A stretch of 64,000 bases of DNA from Mycolicibacterium bacteremicum. GTDB lineage: Bacteria; Actinomycetota; Actinomycetes; Mycobacteriales; Mycobacteriaceae. The notes below the pieces were generated by a model. The model searched no databases. It was not told the origin of the DNA and was given only the letters and a program-made list of their open reading frames with translations. The stretch covers positions 186,001-250,000 of the forward strand of contig NZ_MVHJ01000007.1 in the NCBI RefSeq assembly GCF_002086115.1. The letters run 5' to 3'. The translations under genes and the position numbers were made by a program. Below, piece by piece: positions 18,398 through 29,786 of this stretch; within the stretch, counting starts at the first letter, position 1; each line of letters starts with the position of its first letter.

Positions 18398-19978
18398 ATG
18401 AGCACCGAACCGGCCGCTACCCCCGCGCAGCAGATCGCCGCAGGTTACGCCGTCCAGGGACAGGCGTTGGAGCTGGGCACCGTGGTGGTCGACGGCATGG
18501 TCGACGCGAGCGCCGCGGTGCGGATACCGCTGTCCATGGTCAATCGGCACGGGCTGGTCGCCGGCGCCACCGGGACCGGTAAGACGAAGACACTGCAGGT
18601 CATGGCCGAGCAGTTGTCGGCCGCCGGGGTGCCGGTGCTGATGGCCGATGTCAAGGGGGACCTGTCCGGCCTGTCGCGGCCGGGGGACAACAATGACAAG
18701 ACAGCCCAGCGCGCGGCCGACACGGGGGACAGCTGGGCTGCGACCGCATATCCGGTGGAGTTCCTGTCACTGGGCACCGATGGGATCGGCGTTCCGGTGC
18801 GCGCCACGATCACCAGCTTCGGACCCATCCTGCTGTCGAAGGTGTTGGGGCTCAACGCCACCCAGGAATCGACATTGGGGCTGATCTTCCACTTCGCCGA
18901 TCAGAAGGGACTGGCCCTGCTGGATCTGAAGGATCTGCGCGCGGTCATCGGCTACCTGATCAGCGACGAGGGAAAGCCCGAGCTCAAGGCGCTGGGCGCG
19001 GTGTCGACGACGACGGCCGGGGTGATCCTGCGGGCGCTGCTGAACCTGGAGGCCGAGGGCGCGGACACCTTCTTCGGTGAGCCGGAACTGGAACCCAAGG
19101 ATCTGATCCGGGTGGACGCGCAGGGGCGCGGTGTGATCACCCTGCTGGAACTCGGCGCGCAGGCCGCCCGCCCGGTGATGTTCTCCACTTTCCTGATGTG
19201 GGTGCTGGCCGACCTGTTCACCACGCTGCCCGAGGTCGGCGACGTCGACAAACCGAAGCTGGTGTTCTTCTTCGACGAGGCGCACCTGCTGTTCGACGAC
19301 GCGTCGAAGGCGTTCCTGGCGCAGGTCGAACAGACCGTCAAGCTGATCCGGTCCAAGGGTGTCGGCGTCTTCTTCTGCACCCAGCTGCCCACCGATGTCC
19401 CCAACGACGTGCTCAGCCAACTCGGCGCCCGGGTACAGCATGCGTTGCGCGCCTTCACTCCCGACGATCAGAAGGCATTGTCGAAGACGGTGCGCACCTA
19501 CCCGAAGACGAAGATCTACGACCTGGAGACCGCGCTGACCTCGCTGGGCATCGGCGAGGCGATCGTCACGGTGCTCGCCGAGAACGGCGCCCCGACCCCG
19601 GTGGCCTGGACGCGGATGCGGGCGCCGCGTTCGTTGATGGACACCATCGGACCCGACGCCATCCGGGCCGCCGCCCAGGTCAGCCCGTTGCAGGCGACCT
19701 ACGGGCGCACCGTCGACCGCGAATCGGCCTACGAGATGCTCAACGCCCGGCTGGCGCCGCCGGAGCAGGTCCCCACGCCGGTCCCGGACCTGCCGCCGCC
19801 GGTGTACCCGGACCCGGTATCGGCCCCGGATCTGCCGCCGCCGCCGGATCAGCCCGGATTTCTGGAGAAGATGGCGGCCAACCCGGCGTTCAAGAGTGCG
19901 ATGCGCTCGGCCGGAACCGTGATCGGGCGGGAGATCACCCGCAGCATCTTCGGCACCGGCCGGCGTCGGCGCCGGTGA
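18398..19978 (+). CDS. HerA-like (DUF853) P-loop ATPase, Rv2510c-like
   Basis: A 526-residue FtsK/HerA-superfamily ATPase. Walker A GATGTGKT lies at residues 56-63 and Walker B LVFFFDEAHL near 287-296. The ISSKG-type segment LIRSKGVGVFFCTQLPTDVP corresponds to sensor and arginine-finger regions. The C-terminus has a Pro-rich linker (VPTPVPDLPPPVYPDP) and a basic tail (GTGRRRRR). The family is annotated as DNA double-strand-break resection helicase-like but bacterial DUF853 proteins lack assigned roles. ATG 18398 is the first start consistent with the family. The gene ends at a long palindrome facing cmrA. Confidence 0.87.
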   Translation: MSTEPAATPAQQIAAGYAVQGQALELGTVVVDGMVDASAAVRIPLSMVNRHGLVAGATGTGKTKTLQVMAEQLSAAGVPVLMADVKGDLSGLSRPGDNNDKTAQRAADTGDSWAATAYPVEFLSLGTDGIGVPVRATITSFGPILLSKVLGLNATQESTLGLIFHFADQKGLALLDLKDLRAVIGYLISDEGKPELKALGAVSTTTAGVILRALLNLEAEGADTFFGEPELEPKDLIRVDAQGRGVITLLELGAQAARPVMFSTFLMWVLADLFTTLPEVGDVDKPKLVFFFDEAHLLFDDASKAFLAQVEQTVKLIRSKGVGVFFCTQLPTDVPNDVLSQLGARVQHALRAFTPDDQKALSKTVRTYPKTKIYDLETALTSLGIGEAIVTVLAENGAPTPVAWTRMRAPRSLMDTIGPDAIRAAAQVSPLQATYGRTVDRESAYEMLNARLAPPEQVPTPVPDLPPPVYPDPVSAPDLPPPPDQPGFLEKMAANPAFKSAMRSAGTVIGREITRSIFGTGRRRRR

Positions 19979-20024
19979 TTTCGGTGAGGATACGTGCGCC
20001 CACCGCACGTTTCCTCACCGAAAT
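19978..20024. terminator. Bidirectional palindrome between convergent genes
   Basis: A nearly perfect inverted repeat: 13-bp arms (ATTTCGGTGAGGA, 19978-19990, with 20012-20024), one T/T mismatch, then 7-bp arms (ACGTGCG with CGCACGT) around a 5-nt loop. It begins at the last base of the HerA-like stop codon and ends 13 nt before the cmrA stop, so it can serve both directions. It has no T-run. Confidence 0.75.
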
Positions 20025-20036
20025 CGCAAGGGGGCC

Positions 20037-20843
20037 TCAGTCGCCGCCGAGCTTCTTGTAGACCGCCCCGACGATCGGGGTGACGATTGCGCGGGGTGCG
20101 TACCCGCTGGCCACCGACATCGCCTTGGAGGTCAGTCCCGGCACCACGCGCATCTTGTTGGCCTCCAGCGCGTCGAGTGACACCTTGGCGGTGTACTCGG
20201 TGTCGATCCACAGGAAATCCGGGATCAGCCGCTCCACCAGCGACTGCTCGGACACGTCGGGCAGCTCTGTGCGCACCGGGCCCGGCGCGAGCAGCGTGAC
20301 GTGCACGCCGTCCTTCTTGACCTCGCCGCGCAGCGACTCGCTGAAGGTGTTGGCGAACGCCTTGGTGGCGGCATAGGTGGCGTTGTTGGGGATCGGGGAG
20401 TTGCCCGCCGCGGACCCCGAGATGAGGATGCCGCCGGCTCTGCGGGCCAGCATGCCCGGCAGGACCGCGAGGCAAAGGTCGTGCACCGCAATGGCGTTGA
20501 GCTGAACCTGGGCCTTCTCGCCGGCGGGATCCAGCTTGGCCAGCGGTCCGAAGGTCGCGGTGCCCGCGTTGGCGCACAGGATCGAGATGTTGCGCCCGGA
20601 GAGTTCCTCGCACAGGACATCGCGGGCCGCCGGGTCGGCCAGATCGACTGCGCGGACCTCGACGGTGACGCCGTGGCGGGCGGTGATCCGCTCGGCGAGG
20701 TCGGTCAGCACATCGCCGCGGCGCGCGGTGATGATCAGGTGGTGGCCGCGTCCGGCCAGATCGAAGGCGAGTGCCTCGCCGATGCCCTGGGAGGCGCCGG
20801 TGACGACCGCGCGGGCATCGGGATGGGGTGCGGGTACAGGCAT
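20037..20843 (-). CDS. cmrA: Mycolate reductase CmrA (SDR)
   Basis: The Corynebacterineae mycolate reductase, which reduces the 3-keto intermediate formed by Pks13 condensation to the mature beta-hydroxy mycolate. The 268-residue product from ATG 20843 (MPVPAPHPDARAVVTGASQ) equals the Rv2509 length; the in-frame ATG at 20879 would overlap the divergent MFS start. Motifs: TGASQGIG for NADP(H), CANAGTATFG, active-site Ser in LISGSAAGN and YAATK. The C-terminal conserved block KMRVVPGLTSKAMS is typical of this orthologue group. It is back-to-back with the MFS gene, with only 34 nt between starts. Confidence 0.93.
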   Translation of the reverse strand: MPVPAPHPDARAVVTGASQGIGEALAFDLAGRGHHLIITARRGDVLTDLAERITARHGVTVEVRAVDLADPAARDVLCEELSGRNISILCANAGTATFGPLAKLDPAGEKAQVQLNAIAVHDLCLAVLPGMLARRAGGILISGSAAGNSPIPNNATYAATKAFANTFSESLRGEVKKDGVHVTLLAPGPVRTELPDVSEQSLVERLIPDFLWIDTEYTAKVSLDALEANKMRVVPGLTSKAMSVASGYAPRAIVTPIVGAVYKKLGGD

Positions 20844-20877
20844 GGGGGGAATCGTAGGGAGCGTTAGGGTGGCGGCC

Positions 20878-22176
20878 ATGAGCAGCCCCGGGTCGGCGCC
20901 CGATACGGCCCGGCGGTCCCAGGTCCGATCGTGGGTTCTCTACGACTGCGGGGCCACCGCGGTGAACGCGATCGTGGTGACCTTCGTCTTCTCCGTCTAC
21001 CTCACCAATGCCGTCGGGGAAGGCCTGCCGGGGGAGACGACACCGTCGAGCTGGCTGGGTCGGGCGTTGACGGTGGCCGGCGTGATCGTGGCGCTGCTGG
21101 CGCCGGTCACCGGCATCTGGGTGGACGCGCCGCACCGGCGCCGGCGTGCGCTCGCCCTGCTCACCGGCGCGGTCGTGCTGCTGGTGGCCAGTATGAGTTT
21201 CATCCGCACCGACCACAGTTATCTGTGGGCCGGGCTGGCGCTGCTGGCGATCACCGCGGCCTGCAACGACCTGGCGACCGTGCCGTACAACGCGATGCTG
21301 AGCCAGCTGTCGACACCGGCGACATCGGGTCGGATCTCCGGAGCGGGCCTGGCCGTCGGGTACGGCGGCAGCGTGGGTCTGCTGCTGATCGTCTACGCCC
21401 TCTTCATCTCCGGCGACGGCGGCCTGTTGGGGCTGCCCACCGACGACGGACAGAACGTGCGGGCGGCGATGCTGCTCACCGCGGTCTGGTTCCTGGTGTT
21501 CGCGCTGCCGCTGGTGCTCCGCGGACCCAACCCGCCCGCCGATGCCGCGCACCGGCCGGTCGGCTTCTTCGCCTCCTACCGCAGGCTGTGGGACGAGGTG
21601 CGCAGCGAGTGGCGCCGCGACCGCAATGTCGTGTTCTACCTGGTGGCCAGTGCGGTGTTCCGCGACGGCCTCACCGGTGTGTTCACCTTCGGTGCGGTGC
21701 TCGGGGTCAACGTCTACGGCATCTCACCGGCCAGTGTGCTGTTGTTCGGCGTGTGCGCCTGCCTGGTGGCCGCCGCCGGCGCGGTCGTCGGCGGGCTGCT
21801 CGACGACCGGTTCGGGGCCAAGCCGGTGATCCTGGGCGCGCTGACGCTGATGATCGCGGTCGGGTTGACGCTGATGACGCTGTCCGGTCAGCTCGCGTTC
21901 TGGGTGTGCGGCCTGCTGCTGTGCCTGTTCATCGGCCCGACGCTGTCGGCGGCGCGGACCCAGATGCTGCGGATGTCGACCGAGGGCAAGGAAGGTGTCG
22001 CCTTCGGGCTGTACATGACGACGGGGCGGGCGGCCGCACCGTTGGCGCCGTGGCTGTTCTTCCTGTTCATCGACATGTTCGGCACCGACCGCGCCGGAAT
22101 GGGCGGGTTGTGTGTGGTGCTGGCGCTCGGGTTGATCCTGATGCTGGGAGTGAAGACGCCGCGGACGGCCCGTTAG
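20878..22176 (+). CDS. MFS transporter, UMF1/VPS22-like (Rv2508c-like)
   Basis: A 432-residue integral membrane protein with about 12 hydrophobic segments. It has an MFS-type motif after TM2 (DAPHRRRRALAL) and a second-half repeat (GLLDDRFGAKPVILG). The N-terminal VRSWVLYDCGATAVNAIVV resembles the UMF1/ATG22-like MFS branch, members of which export amino acids or small solutes. Substrate is unknown. ATG 20878 is supported by the N-terminal homology; longer in-frame extension lies inside cmrA and is not real. Its stop overlaps that of the next, convergent gene by 4 nt. Confidence 0.86.
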   Translation: MSSPGSAPDTARRSQVRSWVLYDCGATAVNAIVVTFVFSVYLTNAVGEGLPGETTPSSWLGRALTVAGVIVALLAPVTGIWVDAPHRRRRALALLTGAVVLLVASMSFIRTDHSYLWAGLALLAITAACNDLATVPYNAMLSQLSTPATSGRISGAGLAVGYGGSVGLLLIVYALFISGDGGLLGLPTDDGQNVRAAMLLTAVWFLVFALPLVLRGPNPPADAAHRPVGFFASYRRLWDEVRSEWRRDRNVVFYLVASAVFRDGLTGVFTFGAVLGVNVYGISPASVLLFGVCACLVAAAGAVVGGLLDDRFGAKPVILGALTLMIAVGLTLMTLSGQLAFWVCGLLLCLFIGPTLSAARTQMLRMSTEGKEGVAFGLYMTTGRAAAPLAPWLFFLFIDMFGTDRAGMGGLCVVLALGLILMLGVKTPRTAR

Positions 22177-22916
22177 GGCAGCGGGCTGCAGATCGTGAGC
22201 CCGGACCCGGTGCGCTGCTGCACCGGTGCGCCCTCGATGTCGATCGAGCAGGTGACCTCGCGGCCGACGTTGATGATGCTGACGCTGGCGGACTGTTTGG
22301 CCGGCTCGGGCAGCGCCACCTCCTTGCTCCACGGCAGCACCACGTTGAACTCGGTCTGTAGTACGCCACCGTTGTCCACATAGGTGATGTTGATGGCGCG
22401 GCCCTGCCCGATGACGTTGTAGATGACGGTCTGGGTGGCACCGGGGGTGGCCGGGGCGGTCGTGGTCGGGGTCGACGGTGTGGTGCTCGGCGTCGGGGCG
22501 ACCGTACGGGGAGTGGTCGTCGGGCGTCGGCTGGTGCTGGGCGGGGCGGGCGCGGCCGTCGGCTCGGTCAGCGAGGGGACCGGCGCGACCACGGTCTGCT
22601 GCTGGCTGCTGTTGACGATCACCAACGCAATGACGAGTCCCAGGACGGTGAGTACCGCTATGCCGGCGACGATCCACAGCCAGCGCGGTGCGCGGGGCGG
22701 TTCCGGGGGGCCGGGCGCGCCCGGCGGTGGGGGCGGAGTTCCGTACTGACCGGTGTAGGGGTCGTACCCGTAGGCCGGATAGGCGGGCATCTGCTCGGTG
22801 GGCCGCGCGCCATAGGGGGTCTGATCCGCGTAGGCGGGGTCGGAGTATCCGGGGTTGCCGTACGGACCACCGTCGAGCCGACGGGTCGGCTCGTCCCGAC
22901 GTGGATATTCGGTCAT
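22173..22916 (-). CDS. Proline-rich membrane protein with MmpS-like C-domain (Rv2507-like)
   Basis: 247 residues. A Pro/Tyr/Gly-rich cytoplasmic segment of about 75 residues is followed by one transmembrane helix (WLWIVAGIAVLTVLGLVIALV), a Thr/Pro-rich extracytoplasmic linker, and a C-terminal about 85-residue beta domain (IYNVIGQGRAINITYVD... TCSIDIEG) that resembles MmpS transport accessory proteins. The start is ATG 22916, preceded by AGGTGGG; the GTG at 22922 lies within that site. It is convergent with the MFS gene. Function is unknown; the topology suggests an envelope scaffold or transport accessory role. Confidence 0.84.
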   Translation of the reverse strand: MTEYPRRDEPTRRLDGGPYGNPGYSDPAYADQTPYGARPTEQMPAYPAYGYDPYTGQYGTPPPPPGAPGPPEPPRAPRWLWIVAGIAVLTVLGLVIALVIVNSSQQQTVVAPVPSLTEPTAAPAPPSTSRRPTTTPRTVAPTPSTTPSTPTTTAPATPGATQTVIYNVIGQGRAINITYVDNGGVLQTEFNVVLPWSKEVALPEPAKQSASVSIINVGREVTCSIDIEGAPVQQRTGSGLTICSPLP

Positions 22917-22958
22917 GCCCACCTCATGAGCCCCACGGTACCCGCGCGGCTGCGGATT

Positions 22959-23549
22959 TCAGTGCGCAGCGGTCAGCGCTGCGACCGTCATCGCGCGCAG
23001 CACCGCGCGCGACGCGTGGGTGGTACTGGGCGCCTTGAGGCTGTACGGGGTGGAGTTGAGCAGGCCGAACGCGGCGTGCGCCTGCACCCGGGCGTCGGCC
23101 TCGTCCAGATCGGGGTCGATCCGGCGCAGCACATCGACCCACATCTCCACATACTGGCGCTGCGCTTTCCGGACCTGTCGTGCCGCTGCCGCCGGCAGGT
23201 GGGTGAGGTCACGATCCTGGATGCGGATCAGGTTGGACTCCCCGAGTGCGAAGTCCAGGTGGAAGTCGATCAGGCCGTCCAGCGCGGCGCGCGCGTCGGG
23301 GGCCTCGGCGACGACGGTCTGCGCACCGGCCAGCAGGCGGGTGCTGATACCGACCAGCAGTTCTACCAGCAGCGCCTCCTTGTTGGAGAAGTGGCGATAG
23401 ATCGCCGGCCCGCTCACGCCGACGGCCGCGCCGATGTCCTCCAGCCGGACCGACAGATAGCCGTGTTCGGCGACCAACCGCTCGGCGGCGGCGATCAGTT
23501 GGCCGCGCCGGTCGGATTTGGCTCTGCTGCGCGGAGTCTCAGTGGACAT
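22959..23549 (-). CDS. bkaR: TetR-family repressor BkaR
   Basis: A 196-residue TetR regulator, the orthologue of Rv2506, described as a repressor of the branched-chain keto-acid operon. The N-terminal helix-turn-helix is LEDIGAAVGVSGPAIYRHF (about residues 38-56); the rest is an all-helical ligand-binding domain. I chose ATG 23549 because GGAG lies 6-7 nt upstream, whereas three further in-frame ATG codons (23561, 23576, 23591) lie in the operator region. It is divergent from accD1 across a 92-nt region holding two palindromes that are the likely binding sites. Confidence 0.9.
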   Translation of the reverse strand: MSTETPRSRAKSDRRGQLIAAAERLVAEHGYLSVRLEDIGAAVGVSGPAIYRHFSNKEALLVELLVGISTRLLAGAQTVVAEAPDARAALDGLIDFHLDFALGESNLIRIQDRDLTHLPAAAARQVRKAQRQYVEMWVDVLRRIDPDLDEADARVQAHAAFGLLNSTPYSLKAPSTTHASRAVLRAMTVAALTAAH

Positions 23550-23580
23550 GCCCGGCTCCATCTTCCCCGTAGACATTTGA

Positions 23581-23596
23581 GTTAATGCCAATTAAC
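23581..23596. promoter_or_regulatory. Putative BkaR operator, site 1
   Basis: A palindrome with arms GTTAAT/ATTAAC around GCCA. It lies 31 nt upstream of the bkaR ATG used here and is strikingly AT-rich in a GC-rich genome. The same arms occur at site 2, with centres 25 nt apart. Operator function is inferred from position between the regulator and its operon. Confidence 0.7.
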
Positions 23597-23603
23597 ATCG
23601 TAC

Positions 23604-25180
<1,577 letters not shown>

Positions 25181-25188
25181 GGCACACG

Positions 25189-27228
25189 ATGACTACACAG
25201 CTGTTCAGCGCCACGGGCGAGCACAGCGGCGGATTGTTCGACACGGTCCTGGTCGCCAACCGGGGTGAGATTGCCGTCCGCGTCATCCGCACACTGCGCG
25301 CACTGGGGATCACCTCGGTCGCCGTCTACAGCGACGCCGACGCCGGCGCCCGGCATGTCCGCGAGGCCGATATCGCGGTGCGCATCGGTCCGGCCGCGGC
25401 CCGGCTGAGCTACCTGGACATCGGGGCCATCGTCGATGCCGCCCGGCGCACCGGCGCCCAGGCCGTCCACCCGGGGTACGGATTCCTGGCCGAGAACGCG
25501 GATTTCGCGGCCGCTCTGGATGCCACGGGCATCGTGTTCATCGGCCCGCCGGTGAACGCCATCAAGACGATGGGCGACAAGATCGCGGCCAAGGCGGCGG
25601 TCTCGGAGTTCGATGTCCCGGTGGTGCCCGGCATCTCGCGACCCGGACTGACCGATGCGGACCTGATCGCCGGCGCACCCGAGGTGGGCTTCCCGGTCCT
25701 GGTGAAACCGTCCGCGGGCGGCGGCGGCAAGGGCATGCGGGTGGTGCACGACGCCGCCGACTTACCAGGCGCGCTGACCTCCGCGCGGCGCGAAGCGGCC
25801 TCGGCGTTCGGTGACGACACGCTGTTCCTGGAACGGTTCGTGTTGAATCCCCGGCACATCGAGGTGCAGGTGCTCGCCGACCAGCACGGCAATGTGATCC
25901 ACCTCGGTGAGCGGGAATGCAGTCTGCAGCGGCGCCATCAGAAGGTCATCGAGGAGGCGCCGTCCCCGCTGCTGGACGCGGCCACCCGCGCCCGCATCGG
26001 CGAGGCCGCCTGCAACACCGCCCGCAGCGTCGATTACACCGGGGCGGGCACGGTGGAGTTCATCGTCTCGGCCGACCGGCCCGACGAGTTCTTCTTCATG
26101 GAGATGAACACCCGGCTGCAGGTCGAGCATCCGGTGACCGAGATGGTCACCGGGGTGGATCTCGTCGAACAGCAGGTCCGCATCGCCGCCGGCGACCCGT
26201 TGCACATCGCTCAACAGGACGTCACGTTGACCGGGCACGCCATCGAGGCGCGGGTGTACTCCGAGGACCCCGGCAGCGGGTTCCTGCCGACCGGCGGAAC
26301 GGTCCTCGACGTCGTCGAACCGGCGGGCGATCACGGATACTGCACCGCGCGGGTCGATTCCGGGATCTATCCGGGCACGGTGGTCGGCAGCGACTACGAC
26401 CCGATGCTCGCCAAGGTGATCGCCCACGGTCCGGACCGGGCCGCTGCGTTGCGGGGCCTGGACCGCGCGCTGTCGGGAACCGCCGTCCTCGGGGTCACCA
26501 CCAACATCGACTTCCTGCGCTTCCTGCTCGCCGATGCCGATGTGCGGGCGGGCCGACTCGACACCGGGCTGCTGGATCGACGGCTGCCGGATTACGCCGC
26601 ACCCCAGGCAGATGACATCGACCTGATCGCCGCCGCGTCCTACCGGTGGCTGCAGGCCTGGCAGGACCGCGACGACAATGTATGGTCGGTCCCGTCGGGC
26701 TGGCGTACCGGTGCGCACGCACCGACCGTCGCACGGCTGGGGGCGGGGGAGCGTGTCGAGCATGTCAGCCTCACGGGCGTGCCCGAATCGGCAACGGCCA
26801 CCGTCGAACACGGGCAGACCTACGAGATCCGCGCTGCCCTGTCCGGTCGGGTGCTCACCCTCAACGTCGACGGGCTGCGCACCGAATATGTTGCTGCCGC
26901 CGACGGCGCCGATATCTGGCTGGCCGGTCCGGCCCGCACCGTCGTGGTACACGAGGTGCGTGAGGCACCGGTACGCGCCGACGACGAGCACGCGGGCGAC
27001 GCCGAACTGCACAGCCCCATGCCGGGATCGGTGGTCGCCGTGGGTGTCGACGACGGAGCCGGTGTGACCGCGGGCGAGGTCGTCGTCACCGTCGAGGCGA
27101 TGAAGATGGAGCACGCGCTCAAGGCGCCGGTCGACGGTGTCGTGGAGCTACTCGTCGCCGTCGGCGACCAGGTCAAGGTCGGGCAGCCGCTGGCCCGCAT
27201 CACCGCAAGCAAGGAGTCCGAACAATGA
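25189..27228 (+). CDS. accA1: Methylcrotonyl-CoA carboxylase alpha subunit AccA1
   Basis: Biotin carboxylase plus biotin carboxyl carrier subunit of the methylcrotonyl-CoA carboxylase. It has 679 residues from ATG 25189, preceded by GAGG; the GTG at 25177 overlaps the accD1 stop. The order is biotin carboxylase N-domain ([14 protein letters not shown]), ATP-grasp with the glycine-rich loop [13 protein letters not shown]-domain ([14 protein letters not shown]), a BT-type linker domain, and the C-terminal biotinyl domain with acceptor Lys639 in EAMKMEHAL. It overlaps fadE19 by 4 nt, implying translational coupling. Confidence 0.96.
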   Translation: MTTQLFSATGEHSGGLFDTVLVANRGEIAVRVIRTLRALGITSVAVYSDADAGARHVREADIAVRIGPAAARLSYLDIGAIVDAARRTGAQAVHPGYGFLAENADFAAALDATGIVFIGPPVNAIKTMGDKIAAKAAVSEFDVPVVPGISRPGLTDADLIAGAPEVGFPVLVKPSAGGGGKGMRVVHDAADLPGALTSARREAASAFGDDTLFLERFVLNPRHIEVQVLADQHGNVIHLGERECSLQRRHQKVIEEAPSPLLDAATRARIGEAACNTARSVDYTGAGTVEFIVSADRPDEFFFMEMNTRLQVEHPVTEMVTGVDLVEQQVRIAAGDPLHIAQQDVTLTGHAIEARVYSEDPGSGFLPTGGTVLDVVEPAGDHGYCTARVDSGIYPGTVVGSDYDPMLAKVIAHGPDRAAALRGLDRALSGTAVLGVTTNIDFLRFLLADADVRAGRLDTGLLDRRLPDYAAPQADDIDLIAAASYRWLQAWQDRDDNVWSVPSGWRTGAHAPTVARLGAGERVEHVSLTGVPESATATVEHGQTYEIRAALSGRVLTLNVDGLRTEYVAAADGADIWLAGPARTVVVHEVREAPVRADDEHAGDAELHSPMPGSVVAVGVDDGAGVTAGEVVVTVEAMKMEHALKAPVDGVVELLVAVGDQVKVGQPLARITASKESEQ

Positions 27229-28385
27229 GTGATTACCTGTCCACGGGCACACTGCCCGACGACTACGCCCAGCTGGCCAAGACCGTGCGTGACTTCGCGC
27301 AGAGCGTCGTGGCGCCGGTGGCCGCCAAACATGATGAGGAGCACAGCTTCCCGTACGAGGTCGTCGACGGTATGGCCGAGATGGGCCTGTTCGGCCTGCC
27401 GTTCCCCGAGGAGTACGGCGGCATGGGTGGCGACTACTTCGCGCTGTGCCTGGCGTTGGAGGAACTCGGCAAGGTCGACCAGAGCGTGGCCATCACCCTG
27501 GAAGCCGGTGTGTCCCTGGGCGCCATGCCCGTCTACCGGTTCGGCAACGACGCGCAGAAGCAGCAGTGGCTGCCGCTGCTGGCCAGCGGCAAGGCCCTGG
27601 GTGCCTTCGGGCTCACCGAGGCCGGCGGCGGCAGCGATGCCGGCGCCACCAAGACCACCGCCAAGGAGGACGGCTCGGACTGGGTCATCAACGGCTCCAA
27701 GCAGTTCATCACCAACTCCGGAACCGATATCACCAAGCTGGTCACCGTCACGGCCGTCACCGGTGAGACCGCGGGCAGGAAGGAGATATCGGCCATCCTG
27801 GTTCCGGTTCCGACCCAGGGGTTCACCGCCGAACCGGCCTACAACAAGGTCGGCTGGAACGCCTCGGACACCCATCCGCTCAGCTTCGATGACGTGCGTG
27901 TGCCGCAGGAGAATCTGCTCGGCGCCCGCGGCCGCGGGTATGCCAATTTCCTGAGCATCCTCGACGAGGGCCGCATCGCGATCGCCGCGCTGTCGGTGGG
28001 CGCCGCCCAGGGATGCGTGGACGAGTGCGTGAAGTACGCCAAGGAACGCGAGGCATTCGGCGCGGCGATCGGCACATACCAGGCGATCGCCTTCAAGATC
28101 GCCCGGATGGAGGCACGCGCCCACGTCGCCCGCACCGCCTACTACGACGCCGCCGCACTGATGCTGGCGGGCAAGCCGTTCAAGAAGGCGGCGTCGGTGG
28201 CCAAACTGGTGTCCAGTGAGGCGGCCATGGACAACGCCCGCGACGCCACTCAGATCTTCGGTGGCTACGGGTTCATGAACGAGTACTCGGTGGCCCGCCA
28301 TTACCGCGACTCCAAGATCCTCGAAATCGGCGAGGGGACAACCGAAGTGCAGCTGATGCTGATCGCGCGGGGGCTGGGTCTGTGA
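27225..28385 (+). CDS. fadE19: Acyl-CoA dehydrogenase FadE19 (isovaleryl-CoA dehydrogenase candidate)
   Basis: A 386-residue FAD-dependent acyl-CoA dehydrogenase. The operon context makes it the isovaleryl-/short-branched-chain acyl-CoA dehydrogenase that produces 3-methylcrotonyl-CoA for AccA1/AccD1. Family motifs: [14 protein letters not shown] (flavin/substrate loop), [10 protein letters not shown], and the C-terminal [20 protein letters not shown] followed by [12 protein letters not shown], where the Glu of GEGT occupies the catalytic-base position of many family members. ATG 27225 sits in an ATGA overlap with the accA1 stop. All predicted flavin contacts are present. Confidence 0.93.
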   Translation: MSDYLSTGTLPDDYAQLAKTVRDFAQSVVAPVAAKHDEEHSFPYEVVDGMAEMGLFGLPFPEEYGGMGGDYFALCLALEELGKVDQSVAITLEAGVSLGAMPVYRFGNDAQKQQWLPLLASGKALGAFGLTEAGGGSDAGATKTTAKEDGSDWVINGSKQFITNSGTDITKLVTVTAVTGETAGRKEISAILVPVPTQGFTAEPAYNKVGWNASDTHPLSFDDVRVPQENLLGARGRGYANFLSILDEGRIAIAALSVGAAQGCVDECVKYAKEREAFGAAIGTYQAIAFKIARMEARAHVARTAYYDAAALMLAGKPFKKAASVAKLVSSEAAMDNARDATQIFGGYGFMNEYSVARHYRDSKILEIGEGTTEVQLMLIARGLGL

Positions 28386-28882
28386 TGAGTGACCAGACGC
28401 CGAAGCGAACGGTCGAGCAGCGCGGGCTGTGGTTCGAGGAGTTCGAGACCGGGGTGCTCTACCTGCACCGCCCCGGCCGTACGATCACCGAGGCCGACAA
28501 CGTCCTGTTCACCACCTTGACGATGAACACCCAGGCATTGCATCTGGACGCGGCATTCTCCGATGCGTTGCCCCCGTTCAACCAGCGGCTGGTGAACTCC
28601 ATGTTCACCCTGTCGACGCTGGTCGGGCTGTCGGTGGCGCAGTTGACCCAGGGCACCATCGTCGGCAACCTCGGGTTCTCCGAGATCGCGTTCCCCAAGC
28701 CGCTCTTCCACGGTGACACGCTCTACGCCGAATCCGAGGTCGTCGACAAGCGGGAATCCAAGAGCCGTCCGGGCGAGGGGATCGTCACCTTCTCCCACGT
28801 CGGCCGCAACCAGCACGGTGACATCGTGGCGACCGCATCGCGAAAGACGATGGTGCGCAAGAAGCCTCAGGAGGATCAGTGA
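28385..28882 (+). CDS. MaoC-like hydratase (Rv2499c type)
   Basis: A 165-residue MaoC/hot-dog enoyl-CoA hydratase. Published work on the M. tuberculosis pair Rv2499c/Rv2498c assigns it hydration of itaconyl-CoA, with the two acting together in leucine and itaconate degradation; by context it would hydrate methylglutaconyl-CoA to HMG-CoA. The FEEFETG and GRTITEADNVLFTTLTMNTQ segments are typical of bacterial MaoC hydratases. The fadE19 stop and this ATG share one base (TGATG); GTG 28382 is an alternative start. Its stop overlaps the next start. Confidence 0.9.
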   Translation: MSDQTPKRTVEQRGLWFEEFETGVLYLHRPGRTITEADNVLFTTLTMNTQALHLDAAFSDALPPFNQRLVNSMFTLSTLVGLSVAQLTQGTIVGNLGFSEIAFPKPLFHGDTLYAESEVVDKRESKSRPGEGIVTFSHVGRNQHGDIVATASRKTMVRKKPQEDQ

Positions 28883-29691
28883 CGATCGCCAGCAACGGTC
28901 CGGCGTGGATCTTCTGCCCGGCCGACCGCCCCGAACGCTTCGCCAAGGCGGCGGCCGCCGCCGATGTCGTCATCCTCGACCTGGAGGATGGCGCCGGTGA
29001 CAAGCCCGCCGCGCGGAAGGCGATCGTCGACACCCCGCTGGATCCGGCCCGCACCGTCATCCGGATCAACCCGCACGGCACCGACGACCAGCGGCTGGAT
29101 CTGGAGGCCCTGGGTCGCACCGGCTACACCACCGTGATGCTGCCCAAATGCGAGGCGCCCGATCAGGTGACCGCGCTGGCGCCGTTGGAGGTGGTCCTCA
29201 TCGTCGAGACACCGCTGGGCGCGCTGAACGTGGTCGAGACGGCCGCCGCGGCCAACACCATCGGCGTCATGTGGGGTGCCGAGGACCTGTTCGGTTCACT
29301 CGGCGGCACCGCCAACCGTTTCCCCGACGGGACCTACCGGGAGGTCGCCAAGCACGTCCGGTCCCAGTCACTGCTGGCTGCCAAGGCCTACGGCAAGCTG
29401 GCGTTGGATTCGGTGTACATCGACATCAAGGATCTCGAAGGGCTGCGGCGCGAGACCGACGACGCCGTCGCCGTCGGCTTCGACATCAAGGTGGCCCTGC
29501 ACCCGACGCAGGTGAGCGTGATCCGAGACGGGTACGCGCCCACCGGGGAGCAGGTCGAGTGGGCGCGACACGTTCTGGCCGCCGCGACGAACCACCGGGG
29601 TGCATTCGCCTTCGAGGGCATAATGGTGGATGCCCCGGTACTGCGGCGGGCGGAGCGGATAGTCCAGCTTGCGCCTCACCCCGGTAGCTAG
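28879..29691 (+). CDS. CitE-like beta-hydroxyacyl-CoA lyase (Rv2498c type)
   Basis: A 270-residue HpcH/HpaI/CitE-family lyase with a TIM barrel. The M. tuberculosis orthologue cleaves (S)-citramalyl-CoA and (R)-HMG-CoA, ending leucine catabolism with acetyl-CoA and acetoacetate. Visible motifs: FCPADRPERFAKA, VILDLEDGAGD, the metal-site Glu in LIVETPLGALN, Asp in GAEDLFGSLGG, and the C-terminal KVALHPTQVSVI. GTG 28879 overlaps the maoC stop. The commonly used name citE is misleading because the partner citrate-lyase subunits are absent. Confidence 0.92.
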   Translation: MTIASNGPAWIFCPADRPERFAKAAAAADVVILDLEDGAGDKPAARKAIVDTPLDPARTVIRINPHGTDDQRLDLEALGRTGYTTVMLPKCEAPDQVTALAPLEVVLIVETPLGALNVVETAAAANTIGVMWGAEDLFGSLGGTANRFPDGTYREVAKHVRSQSLLAAKAYGKLALDSVYIDIKDLEGLRRETDDAVAVGFDIKVALHPTQVSVIRDGYAPTGEQVEWARHVLAAATNHRGAFAFEGIMVDAPVLRRAERIVQLAPHPGS

Positions 29692-29786
29692 CCGGCGCCC
29701 CTGACCAGGGGGTCGCACGACCGCCTCTGTGCCGAGCACCTCGAGGAAACGGCGGCCGAACATGCCGCCACCCTGAAGGAGGCGGT

